Assembly (NCBI RefSeq): GCF_002531575.1
Contig: NZ_NWTI01000026.1
Location: 38,356-102,355, forward strand
Length of the DNA: 64,000 bases
DNA from: Bradyrhizobium sp. Y36
GTDB lineage: Bacteria > Pseudomonadota > Alphaproteobacteria > Rhizobiales > Xanthobacteraceae
Reading direction: 5' to 3'
Positions 33,199-42,528 of the stretch are shown here, one piece after another (positions within the stretch are counted from its first letter, which is position 1; every line of letters begins with the position of its first letter). The translations under genes were made by a program, and so were the position numbers. A model generated the notes under the pieces. That model made no database searches and was not told the origin of the DNA. It was given only the letters and a program-made list of their open reading frames with translations.

Positions 33199-35877
33199 AT
33201 GGGCTTCTTCGCGCGGGTTCGTGACGCATTCGTGGTCGGCGATACGACCGATCCGCTCGGGCGCTCGCTGCTCGTCGAGCAATTCCGGGTGCTGCGCGAG
33301 CAGGTGCCGGTTCTCTACGCCGTTCTTCTGGTCGACAGCATCAGCGTGGGCCTGGTGCTCCCTGACACGGTGTCGCCGTGGCTGAGATTTGCCCTGCCGG
33401 CCACTCTCCTCGCCATTTGCATGTTTCGGCTGGCACAGTGGCTCCGGCTGAAGAAGGCCGACTTCACCGCAGAGGAGGCCTACCGAGCGCTTGCCGGGGC
33501 TCGTCTCGCCACGGTGGTGATCTGCTCCAGCTTCGTGATCTGGATTCTGGCGTTGTTCATGGCCGTCGATCCCGGCCTGCGCGCTCCGATCGCCCTGCTT
33601 CTCTTCATGGGATGCGTCGGGACCGCTTATTGTCTTGGCAGCTTCCCGCCGGCGTCCCGGCTGACGATGTTGATTGCCGGCGCCCCGATCGCGACGCTGC
33701 TGCTGCTCTCCGGCGACGGGATGATGATCTCGGTCGGGATCAATCTGCTGGCGCTGCTGGCCTTACTCGCCCGGATGATCAACACCAATTTCCGTTCTTT
33801 CGTGAAGCTGGTCGAGACCCACGCACGACTGTCCGAGGAGGGCGATCGCGCGCGAGCCGCGGAGCAGACCGCGACCGCGTTCGCCGAGCGCTTCGACAGG
33901 GCGCTCAACAACATGTCCCAGGGACTCTGCTTCTTCGATGCCGACCAGCGCCTGATCGTCTGCAACAGGCAGTATCTCGAGATCTACGATCTGGACCCGA
34001 AACTGGTCCGGCCCGGCATGGAGCTGAACGACATTGTCGAGCTCCGCTATTCGGCCGGCAGCGCTCCAAAGATGTCCAAGCAGGATTACCTGGTCTGGCG
34101 CAACAGCGCTGCGGTGAACGGCGACAACTCGGATACGACCGTGGAATTGACCAACGGGCGGATCGTGCGGATCCGGCATCGCCCGATGGAGGGGAAGGGC
34201 TGGGTCGCGACCCACGAGGACATCACGGAACGGCATCGCACCGAGACGGCGCTTGCGGAAGCCGAAGCTTCTTTCCGCCTGCTCTTCGAAGAGAACCCGC
34301 TTCCGATGTGGGTGGTCGATGCGAAGACGCGTCAGCTCATCGCCGTGAACGGTGCGATGTGCCGGCACTATGGCTATTCGCGCCAGGATCTTCTCGCCAT
34401 GTCCGAGCATCAGCTCGCCTATGGCGAACCGCAAGCGGAGGCCGAACGCGACTGCGAATTGCACAGGACCGCCGACGGTGAGGCGATCGAGGTCGTGATC
34501 GAATCCCGGCCGCTCCTCCATGAGGTGCAGTCCGCTTATGTCTGCGTCGCCTTCGATGTGACGGAACGGAATCGGGCGCAGCAGAAGGTCAGCTATCTCG
34601 CGTGTCACGACGCGCTCACGGAGTTGCCCAACAGGGCCGCCCTGGACGAGTACCTCGGCGCCGCGATCGAGCGAGCGGAGATCACCGATAGCGCCTTTGC
34701 CGTGCTCTGCATCGATCTCGACCATTTCAAGGAGATCAACGACCGCTTCGGTCATGCCGTCGGCGACGCGGTGCTGCGCGAGGCCTCGCGCCGGCTGCAG
34801 CAAGCCGCGCAAGGATCCTACGTGGCCCGCGTCGGCGGCGATGAATTCATCGGCATCACCGATCAGTCGCCGCTCCCGGCAACCGCAGAGCTGCTCGCCA
34901 CGAGGATACGGACTCTCTTCGAGCAGCCCATCGAGGTCGATGGCCACGTGCTCAAGATCGATCTCTGCGTCGGCGTCGCGCTCTATCCGCGAGACGCCGA
35001 CAATGCCGTGTCCCTGCTGGCGAATGCGGACGCCGCGCTGTATCGTGCCAAGCACGAGGGCAGGGGAGCCGTCCGCCTGTTCACCAGCGCGATGGACCAG
35101 CAGCTGCGGGACCGCCGCGCGCTGGAGCACGATTTGCGGACGGCCGTCGAGCGGGGCGAGCTTTATCTGGAGTATCAGCCGCAGCAGCATCGCGACGGCA
35201 CGCTGATGGCCTACGAGGCGCTCGTGCGCTGGCGGCATCCGGTGCGCGGCATCATCCCTCCGGGCGAGTTCATTCCGATCGCGGAGCAGAGCGGCTCCAT
35301 CGCGCAGATCGACGATTGGGTGCTGATGGAGGCGTGCAGGGAAGCGGCATCTTGGGATCAGCCGCTGCGGGTGGCCGTCAACGTCTCGGCGGCGCAGTTC
35401 CGCCGGGAAAATCTCGACCGGCAGGTCCGTCGGGCGCTGCGCGACAGCGGGCTTGCGGCCGCACGTCTCGAGCTCGAGATCACCGAGGGTGTCCTGATCG
35501 AGGATATGCCGCGCGCCAAGAGAACGATGCAGTCGCTCAAGGCGCTCGGCATCCTGATCGCACTCGACGATTTCGGAACGGGATACTCGTCGCTGTCATA
35601 TCTCGAGGCGTTTCCACTGGACCGGATTAAGATCGATCAATCCTTCGTCGCCTCGCTCGGCCAGAGCGAGCGATCGCTCGCCATCGTGCGGGCCGTGATC
35701 GGCCTAGCTCATGGTCTCGGAGTGCCGGTCCTGGCGGAAGGTATCGAGACCGATGCCCAGATGTCGCTGCTGGTGCAGGAGGGCTGCGACGAGATGCAGG
35801 GATATCTGGTCGGGCGGCCGCGGAGCCTCGTGCCCTCCAGCTCAAGCAAGAGCACGTCCAGGCGTGCGGCGTCCTGA
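33199..35877 (+). CDS. Membrane-bound PAS-PAS-GGDEF-EAL cyclic-di-GMP protein
   Basis: The first about 200 residues have about six membrane helices. Two PAS domains follow (FDRALNNMSQGLCFFDADQRLIVCNRQYLEIYD; FRLLFEENPLPMWVVDAKTRQLIAVN). A GGDEF domain is next, with intact VGGDEF (546-550 region) and LCIDLDHFKEINDRFGHAVGD. The EAL domain begins at Glu673 (YEALVRWRHP) and keeps DDFGTGYSSLSYL and LAEGIET. Both halves look catalytically complete, so the protein may make and degrade c-di-GMP. The ATG at 33199 has GGGAC upstream; a GTG at 33181 is the alternative. It stands alone. Confidence 0.92.
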   Translation: MGFFARVRDAFVVGDTTDPLGRSLLVEQFRVLREQVPVLYAVLLVDSISVGLVLPDTVSPWLRFALPATLLAICMFRLAQWLRLKKADFTAEEAYRALAGARLATVVICSSFVIWILALFMAVDPGLRAPIALLLFMGCVGTAYCLGSFPPASRLTMLIAGAPIATLLLLSGDGMMISVGINLLALLALLARMINTNFRSFVKLVETHARLSEEGDRARAAEQTATAFAERFDRALNNMSQGLCFFDADQRLIVCNRQYLEIYDLDPKLVRPGMELNDIVELRYSAGSAPKMSKQDYLVWRNSAAVNGDNSDTTVELTNGRIVRIRHRPMEGKGWVATHEDITERHRTETALAEAEASFRLLFEENPLPMWVVDAKTRQLIAVNGAMCRHYGYSRQDLLAMSEHQLAYGEPQAEAERDCELHRTADGEAIEVVIESRPLLHEVQSAYVCVAFDVTERNRAQQKVSYLACHDALTELPNRAALDEYLGAAIERAEITDSAFAVLCIDLDHFKEINDRFGHAVGDAVLREASRRLQQAAQGSYVARVGGDEFIGITDQSPLPATAELLATRIRTLFEQPIEVDGHVLKIDLCVGVALYPRDADNAVSLLANADAALYRAKHEGRGAVRLFTSAMDQQLRDRRALEHDLRTAVERGELYLEYQPQQHRDGTLMAYEALVRWRHPVRGIIPPGEFIPIAEQSGSIAQIDDWVLMEACREAASWDQPLRVAVNVSAAQFRRENLDRQVRRALRDSGLAAARLELEITEGVLIEDMPRAKRTMQSLKALGILIALDDFGTGYSSLSYLEAFPLDRIKIDQSFVASLGQSERSLAIVRAVIGLAHGLGVPVLAEGIETDAQMSLLVQEGCDEMQGYLVGRPRSLVPSSSSKSTSRRAAS

Positions 35878-35901
35878 GCGGCGAAGGCGGGCGCCCAGCG
35901 C

Positions 35902-36177
35902 CTAGCCGGCCGCACCGGTCCGGTCGCATTTGGGGCATCGGCCGTCCGCGGCGATTGCGAGTTGGCGACCGATCTCCTGCCTGACCGCATCGGGCTGGTG
36001 GGCCGTTCCATCGCTCTTCAGGATGCGCTTGGCGCGTTCGTAGGCATGGCTTTCGGCGGCATCGTCGCCCACGCGGATCATCACCTCGTCGTGGAAAGGG
36101 CAGACGGTGGTCGCACGGGTCGTCTCGAGCGCGTAGCGCACGGCTGCAGAGAGATCGTCGAAATTGGCGGACATCAT
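35902..36177 (-). CDS. Small conserved-type protein with C-terminal Cys pair, 91 aa
   Basis: Begins MMSANFDDLSAAVRYALETTRATTVCPFHDEVMIRVGDDAAESHAYERAKRILKSDG and ends RCPKCDRTGAAG. The phrase T-V-C-P-F-H plus the terminal C-P-K-C suggests a small metal site. GGGAGAG precedes the ATG pair at 36174-36177. Longer upstream frame is discounted. It is convergent with the GGDEF-EAL gene. Function unknown. Confidence 0.68.
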   Translation of the reverse strand: MMSANFDDLSAAVRYALETTRATTVCPFHDEVMIRVGDDAAESHAYERAKRILKSDGTAHQPDAVRQEIGRQLAIAADGRCPKCDRTGAAG

Positions 36178-36437
36178 GGCTGCTCTCCCGATCGGGGCGG
36201 TCCAGATGGTGGCCTGTTGCCAGCGACGCGCGGTCGCCGAGCCCTGTGTTCCGAAGCGGCGCCCGGAGTGCCTAGGAGTCCGGGCTCCGCTTCGTCCGGT
36301 ATCGGACAGCGCGCCCGATCCCGAGGAGAGCATAGGCGCGAGAAGGCGGTTCGCCTTGACCCATCGCAAACCTAGGAAAGGTCCGTAAGGGATCGTCCGC
36401 AATTTCGACGGCAGCGGTTCGGGAGCATGAAGGGAAC

Positions 36438-36650
36438 ATGCCGCGCCAGATTCTCTTCAGGTGCCCGCGCACCGGCACGAACGTCCAGCATCGGATCGAT
36501 GACGAGCGGCCCGAGAGTTCCGAGCCGGCGGACAGCTATGTGCCCGTGAGGTGTCCGGCTTGCATGTCGCTGCACTTCGTCAACATCATCACCGGCAAGC
36601 TGCTGAGCGAGCGAGATGGGCGGCCCGCCTCCAGGCCGCGTTCCGCATGA
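36438..36650 (+). CDS. Small Cys-containing protein, 70 aa
   Basis: MPRQILFRCPRTGTNVQHRI then VRCPACMSLHFVNIITGKLL. The F-x-C-P-x-T-G and C-P-A-C-x-x-x-H-x-V-N-x-x-T-G-K-L pattern recurs in short Rhizobiales proteins. AGGGAAC precedes the ATG. It ends 44 bases before the convergent ABC ATPase gene. Function unknown. Confidence 0.68.
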   Translation: MPRQILFRCPRTGTNVQHRIDDERPESSEPADSYVPVRCPACMSLHFVNIITGKLLSERDGRPASRPRSA

Positions 36651-36693
36651 TCTGTCCGACTCGATCGTGCTGCGAAGTCTCGGCGGGGAGCCG

Positions 36694-38190
36694 TCAGTGG
36701 ATCGCCGCGTACATGATGGCTTCCTCCGTCGCCTCCAGCGCGGAGAACTCCTCGACCACCTTGCCTTGCCTGCAGACCAGGATGCGGTCCGACAGTGCCA
36801 TGATCTCGGGCAGGTAGGAAGAGATCACGACCACGGCCTTGCCTTTGTCGGCCAGCGAATTGATCAACTCGTGAATCTCGACGATGGCGCCGACATCGAC
36901 GCCCCGCGTCGGCTCGTCGAAGATGATCAACTCCGGATCCTGGATCAGCGATTTGGCGATCACGACCTTCTGCTGGTTGCCGCCGGACAATTCGACGACC
37001 TTGGCCTCGTCGCCGATGGCGCGCACCTTGAGGCGCTCGATCCAGGACTTTCCGGTCGACGTGCTTTCACGCCGCGACAGCCAGGCACGTCCCTTCGGAA
37101 ACTTGGCGAGCAGGCCGAGGTAGATGTTGCGCGCTATGGACGCCGTCTCGAAAAATCCTTCGACCTTGCGGTCCTCGGTCACGTAGGCGATGCCGGCCTG
37201 CACGGCCGGCGCGGGGACGCGGTAGCGGACCGGCTTGTCGTCGAGGATCACCTCGCCGCCATGGAAGAAGTCGCGCTTCATGACGCCGGCGACGATCTTG
37301 AACGTCTCGGTGCGCCCGGCGCCGACCAGGCCGAACACGCCGGTGATCTGGCCCGCGAACACCGACAGCGAGTTGTTCTTCACCATCGGCGCCATCTTCA
37401 GGTTCTGCACCGTCAGCACCCGCCTGCCCGAGGGACGGACCGTCGCCTTGCGCGCGCCATAGAGCGTGTTGGAGAGATCGCGTCCCACCATCGCCTGGAC
37501 GATGCGCGCGCGGTCGAAGCGGGCGGCGTCGTCGGTCACGACGTGCTTGCCGTCGCGCAGCACCGTGATGCGGTCGGCGAGCAACAGCGCCTCTTCGAGG
37601 GCATGGGAGATGAAGATGATGGAGACGCCGCGCTTCTTCAGGTCCTTGACCAGGTCGAAGAAGTATTTCTTCTCTTCCGGCGTCAGCGTCGCGGTCGGCT
37701 CGTCGAAGATGATCACCTTCGCCTTGTGCAGCACGGCGCGGGCGATCTCGACCATCTGCTTCTTGGCCGCCCCCAGGCCGCCGACCGTCGCCGTCGGCGT
37801 CACGTCGAAATTGAGCGATTGCAGGAATTGCTGGGCCGCGATGTAGATGCCGCGCAGGCGGTTGTAGAATTTCTCCTGTCCGAGAAACAGGTTCTGCGCC
37901 ACCGTCATGGTCGGCACCAGGCTGTTCTCCTGGAACACCATGGCGATGCCGAGGTTGCGCGACTCCAGCGGGGTCTTCGGGGTGACCTCGACGCCGTCGA
38001 CCATCATGCCGCCCGACGTCAGCGTCACGACGCCGGCCATGACCTTGGTCAGGGTGGATTTTCCCGCGCCGTTCTCGCCCACGAGGGCGTGGATCTCGCC
38101 GCGCCTGAGATCGAAATCGACGCCGTCGATGGCGGGCACGCCGGCGTAAAGCTTGGTCGCCTTCGACAGCGACAGGACGAGGTCGTTCAT
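36694..38190 (-). CDS. Sugar-type ABC transporter ATPase with two nucleotide-binding domains (RbsA/XylG class)
   Basis: A 498-residue tandem ATPase. The first domain has Walker A GENGAGKST (38-46) and Walker B VIIFDEPTA, but its signature loop is GLGAAKKQMVEIARA rather than LSGGQ. The second domain has a Walker A-like GLVGAGRTE, a normal LSGGNQQKVVIAKSL signature and LIIFDEPTRGVDVG. This unequal arrangement is usual for carbohydrate-uptake class 2 ATPases. Its ATG overlaps the stop of the preceding propeller gene by 4 bases. It is the last gene of the five-gene operon 36694-43500. Confidence 0.93.
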   Translation of the reverse strand: MNDLVLSLSKATKLYAGVPAIDGVDFDLRRGEIHALVGENGAGKSTLTKVMAGVVTLTSGGMMVDGVEVTPKTPLESRNLGIAMVFQENSLVPTMTVAQNLFLGQEKFYNRLRGIYIAAQQFLQSLNFDVTPTATVGGLGAAKKQMVEIARAVLHKAKVIIFDEPTATLTPEEKKYFFDLVKDLKKRGVSIIFISHALEEALLLADRITVLRDGKHVVTDDAARFDRARIVQAMVGRDLSNTLYGARKATVRPSGRRVLTVQNLKMAPMVKNNSLSVFAGQITGVFGLVGAGRTETFKIVAGVMKRDFFHGGEVILDDKPVRYRVPAPAVQAGIAYVTEDRKVEGFFETASIARNIYLGLLAKFPKGRAWLSRRESTSTGKSWIERLKVRAIGDEAKVVELSGGNQQKVVIAKSLIQDPELIIFDEPTRGVDVGAIVEIHELINSLADKGKAVVVISSYLPEIMALSDRILVCRQGKVVEEFSALEATEEAIMYAAIH

Positions 38191-39281
38191 GCGCGGGCCT
38201 CCTCGCCGAGGGAGGCTAGCGGCAGCTTGATGACGCGGCCGGGTCCCTTTGCGATCATGACGAGGTCGCCTCCGAATTCGACGGCGGCGACGATGCCGTG
38301 GTTGACGCCGTCGGCCCGGCTATGGAGCGAGTAGCGCGGCAGGCCGTCGGGCCCAAGCCGGATGACGAGACCATACGACCGCGGCGGCGCCCACGGCTTC
38401 ATCACGCCCATGGTCTTGATGTGCGCGCCCTGCAGCGGCTCCTTGAAGGAATGGCCGGACCGCAGCCGCGGTGCGACCCAGAACTCCGGGTCGATCTCCG
38501 CGATCATGCGGCGGCGATAGGCCGGCTCGCGCAGCACGAACTCGACGAGCTGGGTGCGTGCCGTGAAGGCGGTGAGCCAGAAGCCGCCGCCGCGCGCCGG
38601 CGACAGCCGGGACGGGTAGACCGGCAGGTGCCGCAACACATCCTTGCGAACTCCGTCCGGTGCGATCGAGACCAGGCGATGCCGCCAGCTTTCGCTGACG
38701 AGCACGCCGCCGTTGCCCGCGATCGCGCCGAAAGCGTAGCCCAGGCCACCGGCAAGCTGTGTCACCGCACGGGTCTTCGGATCGAGCCGCAGCACCCGGC
38801 CGGTCTTGCCGAGCTCCATCAGATCGCGCGCCCAGTCGCCGACGCCGCGCAACGACGATCCGTCGGTTGCGATCAGCGTGCCGTCAGGCCCGGGAGCGAG
38901 CGCGTTGACGGCGTGCAGGCCTTGCGAAAACGTGGCCGCCGGCGTTTCAGCCGTAGCGCTGTCGTAGAGCCGGACTTCCGTGCCGCCAAGCGCGACGGCC
39001 AGACCTCCACCCGGCAAGGACGCCAGCGCGGAGATCGGCCGCTCGAACGTGCGCACCGTCGTTGCCGAATGTCCGCTCAGCCGCGCCAGCCGCTTGCCAT
39101 CGGCAAGCAGCAGTGAGGTGCCGTCCGTGGCGAGGTCCTCCGGGGCTTCGCACGCGAGCAGGATATCCGCCTGCTCGAGTGCCTGATTGGGCTTCAACGC
39201 CCCGTCGAACGACGGGACGGTGATGGCCGCCTCGCCACGGCCGAGGAAGTGGTTGGCGAATTCGCTGATGGCGGCGATCAC
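38187..39281 (-). CDS. Beta-propeller protein, SMP-30/strictosidine-synthase-like, in ABC operon
   Basis: The 364-residue protein shows repeated propeller strands (ILLACEAPEDLATDGTSLLLADGKRL, LVSIAPDGVRKDVLRHLPVYPSRLSPARGGGFWLTAF, YGLVIRLGPDGLPRYSLHSRADGVNHG). There is no signal peptide, so it is probably cytoplasmic. It starts at a GTG that overlaps the stop of the permease-propeller fusion as GTGA, and its own stop overlaps the ATPase start. The next-upstream gene carries a related propeller at its C-terminus, so the operon encodes two. Lactone hydrolysis of an imported sugar acid is a reasonable guess only. Confidence 0.78.
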   Translation of the reverse strand: MIAAISEFANHFLGRGEAAITVPSFDGALKPNQALEQADILLACEAPEDLATDGTSLLLADGKRLARLSGHSATTVRTFERPISALASLPGGGLAVALGGTEVRLYDSATAETPAATFSQGLHAVNALAPGPDGTLIATDGSSLRGVGDWARDLMELGKTGRVLRLDPKTRAVTQLAGGLGYAFGAIAGNGGVLVSESWRHRLVSIAPDGVRKDVLRHLPVYPSRLSPARGGGFWLTAFTARTQLVEFVLREPAYRRRMIAEIDPEFWVAPRLRSGHSFKEPLQGAHIKTMGVMKPWAPPRSYGLVIRLGPDGLPRYSLHSRADGVNHGIVAAVEFGGDLVMIAKGPGRVIKLPLASLGEEARA

Positions 39282-41395
39282 GACGACTTCCCCCAGCGCT
39301 TGTCGTATTGCACGAAGTTGGGATCGGCATTGTCGAGCTTGAAGCGGCCGATCCGGTTGTTGGCGATGCCGCCGAGATAGAGATAGCCGCGATGCTCACG
39401 CATCGAGGTGATCATGGGATGATTGAGGCCCTTGAGGTCCCAGAACGATTCCAGGATCTTGCCCTGCTCGTTGAACTTGACGACGCAGCCGGTGTTGATG
39501 TTCGGAAACAGCCATTCGTCGACCGGCACGCGCTTGGCCATGCGCCGGCGGAAGCCCGGCATCTTCCATGCGAGATCGAGCGAGGGGCTGCGCATGCCGA
39601 CCAGCGCCAGCCAGTAATTGCCGTCCGAGGCGAGGTTGATGTTGTCGGGGTAGCCCGGCAGGTTGTCCATGACGATCTCGACGTCGCCCTTCCTCGGGCC
39701 TGCGAACCAGTAGCGCTTGATCGAGCAGCCGAAGGTCTCCGCGAACAGGATCGATTGCCCGTCACTGGCCACCGCGACGCCATTCGGGAATTTGAGGCCG
39801 CGCAGCGCGGTGTGGGTCGTGCCCGTCTTGGTGTCGTAGCAGATGATGCGGCCGTTGCCGCGCGCCTCGAGCCCGTCGACCGGCCATTCGTCCATTTCGT
39901 AGCGAACGGTGGCCTCGGAGAAGAAGATCAACCCGTCGTCGGTGATGTCCAGGTCGTCGGCAAGCCGCAGACGGCTGTCGTCGTTCACGGAGTAGAGGCT
40001 GCGGTTGGTCTCGTCGGTGGCCTTCTCCACGGTGCCGTCGGGCCTGATGCGATACAGGCCCATGCCGCCGATGCAGACATAGAGGTTGTCTTGCTTGTCG
40101 AACGCCATGCCGAGCGGCTGGCCGCCGATATGCGCAAACACCTCCATCCGCTCGTAGTCCGGCGGGAAGAAGCGGATGATGTCGCCGTGGCGCGATCCCG
40201 CGTAGAGCACGTCGTTGCGATCGAGGATGACGTCCTCGGGCGCCTCGATCCGGCCGAGCCCGATCAGCGAGACCTCGCGCAGCCTGTCGTTCTGCTCGAA
40301 CGGCCCGCCCTCGCCGATCTCGGTCGGCGGCGGTGGCGGCAGCGCATGGTAGGTCGGGGCGACATAGACCTTGCTGATGATGCGGGTGCGGTTCTTCTGC
40401 CAGCGGATGTCGACCATCGCGGCCACCAGCAGGATCGACGCCAGCGCCATGCGGTTGACGCCGCCGCGCGCGTTCATGGCGGTCAGGCCGTTGGTGACGA
40501 GGAGGACGATGAGCACGCCGACCATGGACTTGACGACCGAGCCCTTGCCGCCGCCGAGCGTGATGCCGCCGAGCACCGTTGCCGTCAGCACGATCACCTC
40601 CAGGCCGACGCCGATATCGCCGCCGACCGTGCCGAGCCGGGCTGCGAAGAACAGCGCGCCGATGCTGGTCAGGACGCCGCTTGCGACGTAGCAGAGCGCG
40701 ATGGTGCGGCGGACGGGGATGCCGGAATTGTAGGCCGAGCGCCGCGATCCGCCGATCGCGGTGATGTGCCAGCCGGGCCGCAATCGCGTCAGGAAGATAT
40801 GGCCGAAGATCGCGATCACGATGTAGACCAGCGCGACGCTGGGGATGCCGAGCACGGTTCCGCCGCCGATGAAATCCCATGACGGGATATCGGGAAAGGC
40901 CGACGCGATGGCGTTGGAATAGCGCTGGATCAGGAGATCGTAGGCCGAGCGGTAGATGATCAGCGTGATCAGCGTGGTGATGAAGGCGCGCAGCCTGAGA
41001 TAGCCGATCAGCACGCCGTTTACGGCGCCGAGCAGCCCGCCGACGATCATGGTGACGACCACCACGGCGGGGACCGGCCAGTTGAGCACGTCGAGCAGAT
41101 AGAGCGCGCAGAAATCCGTCAGCGCGAAGATCGATCCGACCGACAGGTCGATGCCGCCGACGATGACGACCAGCGCCATGCCGAGGCCGATGAAGCCGAT
41201 CTCGCCGGCCTGCCGCGCGGTGTCGGCGAGGCTCGCGGGGGAGAGGAAGTGCTCGAGCGAGCGGCTGAGCGCGAAGCCGACGATCAGGAGCAGGATCACC
41301 GGAATGGCGGTTTCGGTCCATCGTTTGGACAGGATCTCGCCGAGGAGATGGTCCGGCCAGTAGCGATATCGGAGCCTCGTCAGTGTCTCGCGCAT
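39278..41395 (-). CDS. ABC sugar permease (RbsC type) fused to C-terminal SMP-30-like propeller
   Basis: Residues 1-335 form a BPD_transp_2 permease with about eight to ten helices and the signature GMALVVIVGGIDLSVGSIFAL. Later GLEVIVLTATVLGGITLGGGKGSV also fits. After a Pro-rich linker (HALPPPPPTEIG, about 350) comes a propeller of about 340 residues: RIEAPEDVILDRNDVLYAGSRHGDIIRF, GGQPLGMAFDKQDNLYVCIGG, LKFPNGVAVASDGQSILFAET, YPDNINLASDGNYWLALVG. This resembles SMP-30/strictosidine synthase. The fused domain must sit on one face of the membrane; which one is not settled by sequence. GGAAGG precedes the ATG. It is third in the operon. Confidence 0.9.
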   Translation of the reverse strand: MRETLTRLRYRYWPDHLLGEILSKRWTETAIPVILLLIVGFALSRSLEHFLSPASLADTARQAGEIGFIGLGMALVVIVGGIDLSVGSIFALTDFCALYLLDVLNWPVPAVVVVTMIVGGLLGAVNGVLIGYLRLRAFITTLITLIIYRSAYDLLIQRYSNAIASAFPDIPSWDFIGGGTVLGIPSVALVYIVIAIFGHIFLTRLRPGWHITAIGGSRRSAYNSGIPVRRTIALCYVASGVLTSIGALFFAARLGTVGGDIGVGLEVIVLTATVLGGITLGGGKGSVVKSMVGVLIVLLVTNGLTAMNARGGVNRMALASILLVAAMVDIRWQKNRTRIISKVYVAPTYHALPPPPPTEIGEGGPFEQNDRLREVSLIGLGRIEAPEDVILDRNDVLYAGSRHGDIIRFFPPDYERMEVFAHIGGQPLGMAFDKQDNLYVCIGGMGLYRIRPDGTVEKATDETNRSLYSVNDDSRLRLADDLDITDDGLIFFSEATVRYEMDEWPVDGLEARGNGRIICYDTKTGTTHTALRGLKFPNGVAVASDGQSILFAETFGCSIKRYWFAGPRKGDVEIVMDNLPGYPDNINLASDGNYWLALVGMRSPSLDLAWKMPGFRRRMAKRVPVDEWLFPNINTGCVVKFNEQGKILESFWDLKGLNHPMITSMREHRGYLYLGGIANNRIGRFKLDNADPNFVQYDKRWGKSS

Positions 41396-41471
41396 CTGCC
41401 TTCCGCTGATTTATGTGCAAGGTTGCGCGTTCCGCATCCGAAGGGGCGGAACGCGCAGCTTTCTTATGCGA

Positions 41472-42488
41472 TCACTTCTTGAGATCGGAGAGATTCCAGC
41501 ACGCCGTCTGGGTGTCGGCGTTCTCCTTGGTGATCGGGATCAGCGTGGTGTATTCCGAGCCCTTGACCGAGCCCGGCTTGGCACCCGACGACAGCAGCCA
41601 TTTGATCGTGCCGGCCATCTGGGCTGCCTGCGTCGGCACGTCGTAGCTCATGTTGAGGTCGAACGAGCCGTTCTTGACGAGCTCGCATGCGCCCTTGCGC
41701 TCGCCGCCGCCCGACGTCGCCAGGAACACCTTGCCGGTCAGGCCGGCTTCCTTGATCGCGGCGGCAGTGCCGATGTCCATGCCGTCCCAGAAGCCGACGA
41801 TGCCGCAGAGATCGGGGTTCTGCTTCAGCACGGTCTGGGTGATCGCCTTGGCCTTGGCGGCGTCCCAATCGGCCGCCTGGCTGGAGACGACCTTGATCTC
41901 GGGATGCTTGGCGAGGATGTTCTCGACGCCCTTGAGCGTGTAGGCGCTGGCCGCCGCGGAGAGCGCGCCCTGGATGATGGCGATCTTGTTCGACTTGCCC
42001 TGGCAGGCCTTCACCACGCCTTCGGTCTGGCGCTCGCCGATCTCGATCCAGTTGGCGCCGACGAAGGCCGAGCTGCGATAGGCCGATCCCATGTTGATCT
42101 GGATGACGTAGATGCCTTCGTTCTCGGCGCGCTGCAGCAGTTTGGCGTAGGTCTGGACGTCCGGATTGTGGATCACCATCACCGCCGGCTTCTCGGAAAT
42201 CAGCGAGGTGACGGCCTGCGCGCCCGCATTCGTATTCCAGTTGGGATCGCGAATGACGAACTTGACGCCGAACGGCTCGAGCTCCTTCTTGAGGCCCGCA
42301 TACCAGCCTTCGGTGAGGTCGAAATTCATCGCGACCGGCACATAGGCGACCGTCTTGCCGGCCAGCGCTTCCCGGAACGTCTTCTGGAACGGCTCGTCGA
42401 GCCCCTGCTGGGCGAGGGCCGGAACGGTGCCGGCTGAAAGCGCCAGTGCGGCGAGACTTCCAAGCGCGAACTTATGCATGCAGGCCAT
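41472..42488 (-). CDS. Sugar ABC transporter periplasmic binding protein (Peripla_BP_4 type)
   Basis: Signal peptide MACMHKFALGSLAALALSAGTVPALA, then a ribose-binding-protein fold: TVAYVPVAMNFDLTEGWYAGLKKELEPFGVKFVI, ISEKPAVMVIHNPDVQTYAKLLQRAENEGIYVIQIN, LCGIVGFWDGMDIGTAAAIKEAGLTGKVFLATSGGG. AAGGAGG lies directly upstream of the ATG at 42488, fixing the start (338 residues). It is placed between two permease genes, second in the operon, and supplies ligand specificity. The ligand cannot be named from sequence. Confidence 0.92.
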   Translation of the reverse strand: MACMHKFALGSLAALALSAGTVPALAQQGLDEPFQKTFREALAGKTVAYVPVAMNFDLTEGWYAGLKKELEPFGVKFVIRDPNWNTNAGAQAVTSLISEKPAVMVIHNPDVQTYAKLLQRAENEGIYVIQINMGSAYRSSAFVGANWIEIGERQTEGVVKACQGKSNKIAIIQGALSAAASAYTLKGVENILAKHPEIKVVSSQAADWDAAKAKAITQTVLKQNPDLCGIVGFWDGMDIGTAAAIKEAGLTGKVFLATSGGGERKGACELVKNGSFDLNMSYDVPTQAAQMAGTIKWLLSSGAKPGSVKGSEYTTLIPITKENADTQTACWNLSDLKK

Positions 42489-42528
42489 TGTCTTCCTCCT
42501 TGTTGGACAGGCGTATTCTTCTGGCAGT

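Noticed and set aside
37741..37800. Atypical first signature motif (GLGAAKKQ) in the ABC ATPase as a sign of inactivation
   Set aside because: Degenerate first-domain signature motifs are usual for tandem sugar ATPases of this class, so it is not evidence of a broken gene.
36616..38334. 572-codon plus-strand frame
   Set aside because: Antisense to the ABC ATPase with Walker motifs; translation is His/Arg/Asp-rich without features.
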